This document shows, piece after piece, positions 57,301-64,000 of a DNA stretch of 64,000 nt; position 1 is the stretch's first letter; each line of letters opens with the position of its first letter. The translations under genes and the position numbers were made by a program. Source of the stretch: DAIDKA01 sp963708865. GTDB lineage: Bacteria > Pseudomonadota > Gammaproteobacteria > Steroidobacterales > Steroidobacteraceae. The notes under the pieces were generated by a model, which saw only the letters and a program-made list of their open reading frames with translations, was not told the DNA's origin and did no database searches. The stretch is from positions 211,446 to 275,445 of the forward strand of contig CAVPUC010000001.1 in NCBI GenBank assembly GCA_963708865.1. Direction: 5' to 3'.

Positions 57301-57355
57301 GGACTTCGCGGCAACATCTGCCGCGTAATCTACGACGCCCGGGTGGGCAATTCAA

Positions 57356-57820
57356 CTACAGATGGGCCAGCCACTGCGCACCTGCCGGGCTTGATGCCTG
57401 AAAGTCGATGCTGTGAAAGGCGGGATGCGCCACGAGCGAGACCTCAAGATCGGCCGCGGGCAGCCACCGGCCGCCGCGCTGCGGCCACTCGATCAGCCAT
57501 ACGTGGCCGGCGCTGGCGAGGTCACGCAGACCCAGCCCCTCGAATTCATCCGGATCGCGAAGTCGGTACAGATCGACATGCACGACCGTCACGGCGCCCA
57601 GCACATACGATTCGACCAGGGTGTAGGTCGGGCTGCGCACCACGCCCGCATGCCCCAGCGCCTGCAGAAAGCCGCGTGCCAGCGTGGTTTTGCCGGCGCC
57701 CAGGTCGCCGTGCAGCAGCACCTGCAGCGCCTCGGGATGTTCGGCCGGCAGCGCCCGCGCCAGGCGGCCGCCGATAGCCTCGGTCTCCTGCGGCGTCGCC
57801 GCGATCAGGGATTGACGCAA
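57356..57820 (-). CDS. tsaE: tRNA threonylcarbamoyladenosine ATPase TsaE
   Basis: 154 aa from a TTG at 57820, which has GGGAG about 9 bp upstream and overlaps the nnr stop by 16 bp. Core: LLHGDLGAGKTTLARGFLQAL (P-loop), VRSPTYTLVESY, VVHVDLYRL and LIEWPQRGGRWLP. It drives the t6A37 tRNA modification complex with TsaBD. The open frame upstream lies inside nnr and is not family-like. Confidence 0.92.
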   Translation of the reverse strand: MRQSLIAATPQETEAIGGRLARALPAEHPEALQVLLHGDLGAGKTTLARGFLQALGHAGVVRSPTYTLVESYVLGAVTVVHVDLYRLRDPDEFEGLGLRDLASAGHVWLIEWPQRGGRWLPAADLEVSLVAHPAFHSIDFQASSPAGAQWLAHL

Positions 57821-59283
57821 GCCTGGAGCTCCCGTGCCACATCGCTTGCCAGCAGGCCGCGCTCTCCGGGGCGCGCGGCGGCATCGCCCGCCACGGCGTG
57901 GGCCATTACGGCCGCACGCGTCGCGAGCCACGGGTCCTCGCACTGTGCCAGGACACCGGCGATGGCGCCGGTCAGTACATCGCCCATGCCCGCACTGGCC
58001 ATGCCCGGATTGCCACGTTCGCACAGGCCCGGCGCCTTGCCCCGCGCACCCACCAGCGTGCCGGCGCCTTTGAGCGCAATGGTGCCCCCGTAGTCACGCA
58101 CCAGTGCGGCCAACGCCGCCAGGCGATCGGCCTGGACTTCGGCGGTCTCCACACCAAGGAGCCGCGCGGCCTCGCCCGGGTGCGGCGTGAGAATCCAGTT
58201 GTCCCGCGAGCGCTTGCCGGATTCGGCGATGATGTTGAGCGCATCGGCATCCACGACCAGCGGTTTGCCGCATGCGAGCGTCAGGCGGACCAGCTCCTGC
58301 GCCCAGTCACTGCGACCCAGGCCCGGGCCGATGGCGATCACATCGGCGCGCTCCAGCGCCGGCACCACTTCAGCCGGGCTGTGCAGGGCCAGACAGATCA
58401 GCTCCGGCCGTCCGGCGACAATCGCCATCAGGTTCTCGGGCGCCGTCGCCACGGTGACCAATCCTGCGCCGGCGCGCAGGCAGGCCTCGCCGCACAGGCG
58501 CACCGCGCCCGGCATGCCCAGGCCCCCGCCGATGATGAGCACGCGGCCAAAGTCGCCCTTGTGTGCCTGCCGCGGCCGGCGCGGCAAGGCCTGTATCACG
58601 ACGGTTTCCGTAATGCGCTGCAGCCGCGGCGCAAACTGCGGAATATCGGGGACCGGCACTTCAAGGTCATCGAAGAATATCCCGCCCGCCAGCTCCGGAC
58701 CCTCGCCCAGGAACAGCCCCGTCTTCAGGCCCACGAACGTCACGGTCGAATCTGCACGCACGGCATCGCCCAGTGGCATGCCGCTGTCACTGTCCAGTCC
58801 CGAAGGGATGTCGAGGGCATAGACCGGGCGCCCGGCGGCATTGATGGCACGAATGGCATCGAGCGCCGCGCCGCGCACGGGCTGGGTCAAACCGGTCCCG
58901 AACACGGCATCGACGATGACTTCAGCCTCCCCGAGCAGCGAGCTGTGCAGGGACTGCACGGTCCCGCCACTGGCCGCGAAGTCGGCATGCGCCTGGCGCG
59001 CATCTCCTTTCAACGCGCCGACCGGCACGGCCGCGATGACGGTGACGTCGAGGCCGGCGGCCTGGGCAAAACGCGCGAGCACGTAGCCGTCCCCGCCATT
59101 GTTGCCGCCGCCGCAGACGATGACGACCCGCAGCGCCATGGGCCAGCGGGCCCGGAAGTAACGCAGCGCAGCCTCGCCGGCGCGCTTCATCAAGGTATAG
59201 CCGGACACCGGCAATGACTCGATGGCGCGCTGGTCCAGCGCTCGCACCTGTGCGGCGGAATAAACGGCGGTTGGCAGTGCCAT
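57805..59283 (-). CDS. nnr: Bifunctional NAD(P)HX epimerase / ADP-dependent dehydratase
   Basis: 492 aa from the ATG at 59283. The N-terminal epimerase (YjeF_N) part has MKRAGEAALRYF, CGGGNNGGDGYVLAR and ALDIPSGLDSDSG. The C-terminal dehydratase part has KGDFGRVLIIGGGLGMPGA, IGPGLGR, VVDADALN, LTPHPGEAARLL, LKGAGTLV and GNPGMASAGMGDVLTG. It repairs hydrated NADH/NADPH. The 22-bp gap to divergent queG contains TTATACTGAG, so their promoters must overlap. Confidence 0.96.
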   Translation of the reverse strand: MALPTAVYSAAQVRALDQRAIESLPVSGYTLMKRAGEAALRYFRARWPMALRVVIVCGGGNNGGDGYVLARFAQAAGLDVTVIAAVPVGALKGDARQAHADFAASGGTVQSLHSSLLGEAEVIVDAVFGTGLTQPVRGAALDAIRAINAAGRPVYALDIPSGLDSDSGMPLGDAVRADSTVTFVGLKTGLFLGEGPELAGGIFFDDLEVPVPDIPQFAPRLQRITETVVIQALPRRPRQAHKGDFGRVLIIGGGLGMPGAVRLCGEACLRAGAGLVTVATAPENLMAIVAGRPELICLALHSPAEVVPALERADVIAIGPGLGRSDWAQELVRLTLACGKPLVVDADALNIIAESGKRSRDNWILTPHPGEAARLLGVETAEVQADRLAALAALVRDYGGTIALKGAGTLVGARGKAPGLCERGNPGMASAGMGDVLTGAIAGVLAQCEDPWLATRAAVMAHAVAGDAAARPGERGLLASDVARELQACVNP

Positions 59284-59305
59284 CGGCTCATTATACTGAG
59301 CCGCC

Positions 59306-60380
59306 ATGCCTGGCCCGACCAACTTTGCACCACCCGCCTTGGATGCCATCCGCAGCCAGCTTGAGAGCCTGGCGCAGGAACTGGGCTTCGATGGCCTCGG
59401 CGTCGCCGATCTGGAGCTCGCGGCGGATGAAGCAGCACCTGCTGCGCTGGCTGGAAAATGGCTATCACGGCGACATGCACTACATGGCCCGCCATGGCTC
59501 ACTGCGCAGCCGCCCCGCACAGCTCGCGCCCGGGAGCGTGCGCGCCATCTGCGTGCGGATGAACTATTTCCCGAAGGATGCCGCGGACGCGCAAGCCGTG
59601 CTCGGCGACCCGCAGCGCGCCTATGTCTCCCGCTACGCGCTCGGTCGCGATTACCACAAAGTGCTGCGCGGGCGGCTGAAGACCCTGGCCCGGCAACTGC
59701 TGGAGCGCATCGGCCCGTTTGGCTATCGCGTCTGCGTGGACAGCGCCCCGGTGCTCGAAAAGGCACTGGCACGCAATGCCGGGCTGGGCTGGATCGGCAA
59801 GCACACCAACCTGCTGTCGCGCGACGCCGGCTCGTGGTTCTTCCTGGGCGAGATCCTCACCGATCTGCCGCTGGCGGCGGACGCGCCTCCCACCCAGCAT
59901 TGTGGAACCTGCGCGGCGTGTATCGACATCTGTCCCACCCAGGCCATCGTGGGTCCGCACAAGCTCGATGCGCGGCGCTGCGTGTCGTACCTCACCATCG
60001 AGCATCACGGGGCCATTCCGCTTGAATTGCGCCGCGCCATCGGTAACCGCATCTACGGCTGCGATGACTGCCAGTTGGTGTGTCCGTGGAACAAATTCGC
60101 GCGCACCGCTGCGCATCCGGACTTCAAGACCCGCCACGGACTCGACCGCGCACAGCTCACCGAACTTTTCGCCTGGACGGAGGCGCAGTTTACCGAGCGC
60201 ATGCAAGGCTCGGCCATCCATCGCATCGGCTATGAACGCTGGTCGCGCAACATTGCGGTCGCGCTGGGCAACGCCCCGCCCTCGGCGCACGTGCGGATGA
60301 GCCTGCTCGAGCGTCGCGCCCAGGCCTCGACGCTGCTGCGCGAACATATCGACTGGGCGCTCGCGCAGCACCCGGCCTGA
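59306..60380 (+). CDS. queG: Epoxyqueuosine reductase QueG (frameshifted)
   Basis: The restored protein is about 357 aa. The B12-binding reductase domain (LGFDGLGVADLEL, YHGDMHYMARHG, YALGRDYHKVLRGRL, GLGWIGKHTNLLS) is followed by two [4Fe-4S] motifs, CGTCAACIDICPTQAI and YGCDDCQLVCPWN. It reduces epoxyqueuosine to queuosine in tRNA. One extra base near 59435 splits the start (MPGPTNFAPPALDAI) from the main frame; removing it reads DEAHLLRWLENG. A longer start in the main frame upstream of 59306 would run into nnr and is rejected. Confidence 0.92.
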
Positions 60381-60387
60381 GCGGCGC

Positions 60388-61236
60388 TCAGCGCGTCACG
60401 CGCAGGTTATCGATGAGGCGCGCCTTGCCGAGCCGCGCCGCCACCAGCACCACGAGCTCCCCGCTGCCCGGCATCGCGGGCTGCAGATCGCGTGGGTCGC
60501 GCACCACAAAATAGTCCGGACGAAATCCCGCCGCCGTGAGGGCCGCGAGTCCCTCGGTCTCAACATCCCGGTGCGCGATCCCGCCCAGGAGTTGCGCACG
60601 CGCCTGCTGCAGCTGGCGATGAATGGTCGGCGCCACCTCACGCTCGGCGCCCGTCAGGTACTGATTGCGCGAACTCATCGCCAAACCGTCCGGCTCGCGC
60701 ACGGTGGACGCCCCGATGATGCGCATCGGCATGCACAGGTCCGCCACCATGCGGCGGATGACCGTCAGCTGCTGAAAATCCTTCTCGCCAAAGACGGCGG
60801 CGTCCGGCTCGACGATATTCAGCAGTTTGGTGACGACGGTTGCCACGCCTTGAAAATGTCCCGGACGGAACTCGCCATCCAGAATCTGCGACAACACCGG
60901 CACTTCCACGCGCGCCGCGTTTTCCGGACCGTTGGGGTAGATCTCCTGCACATCAGGCATGAACATGAGGTCGCAACCCGCCGCGGCCAGCATGCGCTCA
61001 TCCTCACGCGGCGTGCGCGGATAGTGCGCATAGTCCTCGTTGGGTCCGAACTGCATGGGATTGACGAAGATGCTGGCAACAAACCGCTCGCCATGCTGGC
61101 GGGCCGCCTCGATGAGGCTCATATGGCCGGCATGCAGGTTTCCCATGGTCGGCACGAATGCCACACGCTGGCCTTGCGCGCGCCAGCCGCGCACCCGCTC
61201 TCGAACATGGGCGATGGTGGCAGCCGTTTCCATCAA
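60388..61236 (-). CDS. panC: Pantothenate synthetase
   Basis: 282 aa. VAFVPTMGNLHAGHMSLIEAAR (with the HxGH motif), SIFVNPMQFGPNEDYAHYPRT, FGEKDFQQLTVIRRMV and SSRNQYLTGAER are conserved. It joins pantoate and beta-alanine with ATP. It overlaps the deoxynucleoside kinase stop by 4 bp. panB and panD are not in the window. Confidence 0.97.
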   Translation of the reverse strand: MMETAATIAHVRERVRGWRAQGQRVAFVPTMGNLHAGHMSLIEAARQHGERFVASIFVNPMQFGPNEDYAHYPRTPREDERMLAAAGCDLMFMPDVQEIYPNGPENAARVEVPVLSQILDGEFRPGHFQGVATVVTKLLNIVEPDAAVFGEKDFQQLTVIRRMVADLCMPMRIIGASTVREPDGLAMSSRNQYLTGAEREVAPTIHRQLQQARAQLLGGIAHRDVETEGLAALTAAGFRPDYFVVRDPRDLQPAMPGSGELVVLVAARLGKARLIDNLRVTR

Positions 61237-61892
61237 ATGGTCCCGTGACGCATGGCGTTGTAGTAGTTGCGGCCGCGTTTGACGCGGCTGATCGCTACCA
61301 GCAGGTCTTCATAGTCTGCCTGGTTGCCGATCGGGTCCATCGATGCAGCATTGACGATGAGCAGTGGGGCTTCCGCATACTCATGGAAGAACCGCGAATA
61401 AGCCTCGTTGAGCCGGGTCAGATAAGCCCGCTCGATCTGCTGCTCGAAGCTGATGCCGCGCCGGGCAATGCGCGCGAGCAGCACATCCACCGGCGCCTGC
61501 AGATAGATGACCAGATCCGGCTTGCGCGTGACGCCGCCGAGCTTGGCGTGAACCTGTTCGTAGAGCTTAAATTCAGCCTCATCGAGCGTGATGCGCGCGA
61601 ACAGCTGATCCTTGGCCATCAGATAATCCGAGACCTGCACCTGCGAGAACAGGTCCGACTGGTTCAACCCCTGCAGCTGCTGCGTGCGCTGGAACAGGAA
61701 ATACAGCTGTGCGGGAAAGGCCGCGGCGCGCGGGTTGCGGTAAAAACGCTCGAGGAAGGGATTTTCTGCCGCCTGCTCCAGGATCAGCGTCGCACCATAG
61801 GTTTCGGCCAGACGCCGCGCGAGACTGGTCTTGCCCACCCCGATGGGTCCCTCGACGGCGATATAGCGGAACCTGGAAGCGGCGGCAGTCAT
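61233..61892 (-). CDS. Deoxynucleoside kinase family protein
   Basis: 219 aa. P-loop EGPIGVGKTSLARRL, then FQRTQQLQGLNQ, SDYLMAKDQLFARITLD and YLQAPVDVLLARIARRG fit the dCK/dGK kinase fold. It likely phosphorylates a deoxynucleoside for salvage, though the specificity is not readable. In related genomes this gene stands between folK and panB/panC, as here. It overlaps folK by 4 bp. Confidence 0.9.
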   Translation of the reverse strand: MTAAASRFRYIAVEGPIGVGKTSLARRLAETYGATLILEQAAENPFLERFYRNPRAAAFPAQLYFLFQRTQQLQGLNQSDLFSQVQVSDYLMAKDQLFARITLDEAEFKLYEQVHAKLGGVTRKPDLVIYLQAPVDVLLARIARRGISFEQQIERAYLTRLNEAYSRFFHEYAEAPLLIVNAASMDPIGNQADYEDLLVAISRVKRGRNYYNAMRHGTI

Positions 61893-62380
61893 AGCGGCCA
61901 GATGCCATCAGCGCCAATACGAGCCAGCAGCTCTCGGACCTGGCCACATCCCGGCACCTCAAGCTCCGGCGCAATGTCGGCCAGAGGAAACAGGACGAAG
62001 TTGCGCGCCGCTACACCCGGATGAGGCAGCACCAGCTCGGCACCGCTGCGCTCTTCGCGACCAAAGATCAGCAGATCAAGATCAATGACGCGCGGACCCC
62101 AGTGTTCATGCACGGCCGGACGCCCGGCCTGCGCTTCCAGATCACGCAGCGCCTGCAGCAGCTCCGTGGCCGTCAGCTGGGTGAGCACGCCTGCAACCGC
62201 ATTCACAAAATCAGGTTGGATGACGGGCCCCAAGGGACGAGAGCCATAGAGCGGGGAGACCGCGATACGCAGCGTGCGCGGCACGCCGCCCAAGTCGTGC
62301 AGGGCCTTTCGCACCTGCGCCACCGGATCAGACAGATTGCTGCCCAGCCCGATGTAGGCGGGCTGCCACACCGCCCTCAC
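61889..62380 (-). CDS. folK: HPPK, 2-amino-4-hydroxy-6-hydroxymethyldihydropteridine pyrophosphokinase
   Basis: 163 aa. AYIGLGSNLSDPVAQVRKAL at the start, SPLYGSRPLG, QPDFVNAVAGVLT and the signature WGPRVIDLDLLIFG with HPGVAARNFVLFPLADIAPE are conserved. It makes the pyrophosphate precursor for folate. It overlaps pcnB by 4 bp, the usual pair. Confidence 0.97.
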   Translation of the reverse strand: MRAVWQPAYIGLGSNLSDPVAQVRKALHDLGGVPRTLRIAVSPLYGSRPLGPVIQPDFVNAVAGVLTQLTATELLQALRDLEAQAGRPAVHEHWGPRVIDLDLLIFGREERSGAELVLPHPGVAARNFVLFPLADIAPELEVPGCGQVRELLARIGADGIWPL

Positions 62381-63846
62381 GCAGAACTGGCCGGCCTGCG
62401 ACGGCGGCGGCGCGGACCCCGGCGCGCGCCCTCACGGCGCGGCGTCGAGCCACCCAGATCATCGGCCATGTTCTCGCGTTCCTCGTTCGACACCTCCTGC
62501 AATCGTGTCCACCAGTCCACCATCTCCTGGGAGGCCATGCCCAACTGCGCACGCAGCACCAGCAGGTCGTAGGAAGCGCGGAAACGCGGATGCTCCAGCA
62601 CGCGCAATGCCCGCCTGCCACGCGGATGCTCCAGTCGCGGCTGCAGGGCGAACATCTCACGCACACCCAGGGCGAAGCGGCGCGGAATGGCGATCCGCGA
62701 CTGGGCCTCGCGCATGGCCTGATCGCAGGCATCCAGGATGGCACCGGTTTCATGCCAATGCTCCGGCGGCATCGCTTCGATGATGCCGGCAATGGGCCCG
62801 TACAACAGCAGCGCGAACAGAAAGGTTGGGGTGATCGGCTTGTCGGCGGCGACCCGTTCGTCAGTGTTGCGCAGCCCCCGCACCAGCAGCTGCTCGACGA
62901 GATTACCCGGGTGCGCGGCGGCGTAGGCATCGACCGTCGGCAGCAATGCCGCGAGCAGGCCGCGCCGCCGCAACACCTCGTAGCTGCGCGCGCCGTGGCC
63001 GGTCAGGAACAGCTTAAGTGTTTCATCAAACAGGCGCGCGGGCGGTACGCCCCCCAGCAAATCCGCGAGCGTCGCGATCGGCGCCGCGGTCGCCGGATCC
63101 AGCGAAAATCCCAGCTTCGCCTCGAAGCGCGCCGCGCGCAGCATGCGCACCGGATCTTCACGATAGCGGGTCTCCGGATCGCCGATCATGCGCAAGGTGC
63201 GCGAGGCGATGTCGGCCGCGCCATTGACATAGTCCCAGAGCGAGAAGTCGGCAATGTTGTAATACAGCGAGTTCGCCGTGAAGTCGCGCCGCCACACATC
63301 CTCGTCAATATTGCCGTAGACGTTGTCGCGCAGGATGCGACCGGACTCATCGAACGCGCGATGCGTGTCGGCTGCCTGGTCGAACGAATCGCGTCTGCGG
63401 CCCGTCGGCTCCGGTTCGATCACCGGGTCATCGACGATGTCCGGCACCTCGCCCAGGTCACCCTCCTCCGCATCGGCGTCGAGCACAGGCTCTTCGGCTT
63501 GCGAGGGCGCGCTCGAGGCGCGAAAGGTTGCAACCTCGATGGTTTCGCGGCCGAAGAAGACATGCGCCAGTCGAAAACGTCTGCCGACCAAGCGGCAGTT
63601 GCGGAACAGCTTGCGCACCTCCTCGGGCAGAGCGTCGGTGGAGACATCGAAGTCCTTGGGTTCGAGGCCCAAGAGCAGATCACGGACGCAGCCGCCGACG
63701 AGAAAGGCCTGAAAGCCCGCTTCGCGCAGGCGATACAGCACGCGCAATGCATTCTGAGAGATGTGCGCGCGGGAGACCGAGTGGTCGGACCGCGGAATGA
63801 TCCGGGGTTTTACGGCCGATGCCGCGGGGTCAACAGGTGAGTTCAA
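62377..63846 (-). CDS. pcnB: Poly(A) polymerase I with an acidic insertion
   Basis: 489 aa nucleotidyltransferase. VGGCVRDLLLGLEPKDFDVSTDA (the catalytic Asp pair D65/D67), RRFRLAHVFFGRETIEVATFR, then RDNVYGNIDEDVWRRDFTANSLYYNI and the RNA-binding helices. Between residues about 111 and 170 lies a stretch of some 60 residues rich in Asp/Glu (LDADAEEGDLGEVPDIVDD) that is clearly longer than the roughly 20-25 residues normal at this point. The C-terminus is very basic (RRGPRRRRRR). It adds 3' A tails to RNA for decay. Confidence 0.95.
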   Translation of the reverse strand: MNSPVDPAASAVKPRIIPRSDHSVSRAHISQNALRVLYRLREAGFQAFLVGGCVRDLLLGLEPKDFDVSTDALPEEVRKLFRNCRLVGRRFRLAHVFFGRETIEVATFRASSAPSQAEEPVLDADAEEGDLGEVPDIVDDPVIEPEPTGRRRDSFDQAADTHRAFDESGRILRDNVYGNIDEDVWRRDFTANSLYYNIADFSLWDYVNGAADIASRTLRMIGDPETRYREDPVRMLRAARFEAKLGFSLDPATAAPIATLADLLGGVPPARLFDETLKLFLTGHGARSYEVLRRRGLLAALLPTVDAYAAAHPGNLVEQLLVRGLRNTDERVAADKPITPTFLFALLLYGPIAGIIEAMPPEHWHETGAILDACDQAMREAQSRIAIPRRFALGVREMFALQPRLEHPRGRRALRVLEHPRFRASYDLLVLRAQLGMASQEMVDWWTRLQEVSNEERENMADDLGGSTPRREGARRGPRRRRRRPASSA

Positions 63847-63865
63847 GGAGTGTGGCTTCTAAGAC

Positions 63866-63893
63866 TTGAGCAATGTGTACAGCCGCCTATAAT
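63866..63893 (+). promoter_or_regulatory. Sigma-70 promoter for tRNA-Glu
   Basis: TTGAGC (63866-63871), a 16-bp spacer and a perfect TATAAT (63888-63893), followed by a GC-rich ACCGCGC discriminator typical of stringently controlled stable-RNA promoters. The tRNA begins 31 bp after the -10. Confidence 0.75.
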
Positions 63894-63924
63894 ACCGCGC
63901 TCTCGCGCCAGAGCTTGAAACCTC

Positions 63925-64000
63925 GCTCCCTTCGTCTAGAGGCCTAGGACATGGCCCTCTCAAGGCCAGTACACGGGTTCGAATCCCGTAGGGAGCGCCA
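63925..64000 (+). tRNA. tRNA-Glu (anticodon CTC)
   Basis: 76 nt. Acceptor arms GCTCCCT/AGGGAGC pair fully, discriminator G and encoded CCA end exactly at the window edge. The anticodon stem TGGCC/GGCCA encloses CTCTCAA, giving anticodon CTC for GAG codons. The T-arm GGGTTCGAATCCC is perfect. Confidence 0.97.

Overview
This 64 kb window is a GC-rich bacterial chromosome segment that looks gammaproteobacterial. The evidence is gene order: rnr-rlmB-rpsF-rpsR-rplI-dnaB-alr, ffh-rpsP-rimM-trmD-rplS, nnr-tsaE-amiC-mutL-miaA-hfq-hflX-purA, and pcnB-folK-dNK-panC. The SufU/SufT/Rieske type of SUF operon, a DUF3443/DUF2844 pair and many environmental hydrolases suggest a free-living lineage near Xanthomonadales/Nevskiales/Steroidobacteraceae. 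That placement is an inference from memory of gene neighbourhoods, not a search result.

Layout. 0-3.2 kb: 3' part of a SUF iron-sulfur assembly operon (sufD end, sufS, sufU, sufT, Rieske ferredoxin). 3.2-10.8 kb: YIP1 membrane protein, beta-helix lipoprotein, class A beta-lactamase, an ECF sigma/anti-sigma/metallophosphoesterase/cupredoxin module, and a D-Ala-D-Ala ligase. 10.8-18.1 kb: translationally coupled tannase-like esterase and FAD monooxygenase, PutA, queuosine-precursor transporter, Hsp15. 18.1-23.3 kb: sppA and the ffh-rplS operon. 23.3-24.5 kb: a lone TnpB-family gene inserted directly in front of ffh. 24.6-30.1 kb: CNNM/CorC protein, radA, PP2C phosphatase plus double-FHA protein, alr. 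30.1-35.9 kb: dnaB to rnr, including an S18 with a glycine-rich N-terminal extension. 35.9-41.3 kb: tRNA-Leu followed by an accessory stretch of broken genes (G8/beta-helix protein, regulatory-like domain, methyltransferase, small membrane protein). 41.3-45.7 kb: ABC exporter and a glutathione-dependent formaldehyde detoxification operon. 45.9-50.1 kb: lipoprotein, EamA transporter, and an operon of LTXXQ protein, DUF2844 and DUF3443 with a (Gly-Thr)n tract. 50.3-60.4 kb: purA, hflX, hfq, miaA, mutL, amiC, tsaE, nnr and divergent queG. 60.4-64 kb: panC, deoxynucleoside kinase, folK, pcnB and a tRNA-Glu at the edge.

A strong theme is single-base frameshifts. About 18 are net +1 (one extra base), often in short homopolymers, and they hit normally intact housekeeping genes (sufD, rnr, hflX, queG) as well as accessory ones. 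One -1 shift lies at the edge of a hexanucleotide repeat. The one-sided bias points to insertion-type sequencing error rather than gene decay, so frameshifted genes are annotated here over their restored span.

The most interesting biology is the TnpB with an apparently relocated catalytic glutamate next to ffh, the glycine-rich S18, the DUF3443 protein with two aspartic-protease-like Asp-Thr/Ser-Gly motifs, the PP2C/double-FHA pair, and the sigma/anti-sigma/phosphoesterase/cupredoxin module.
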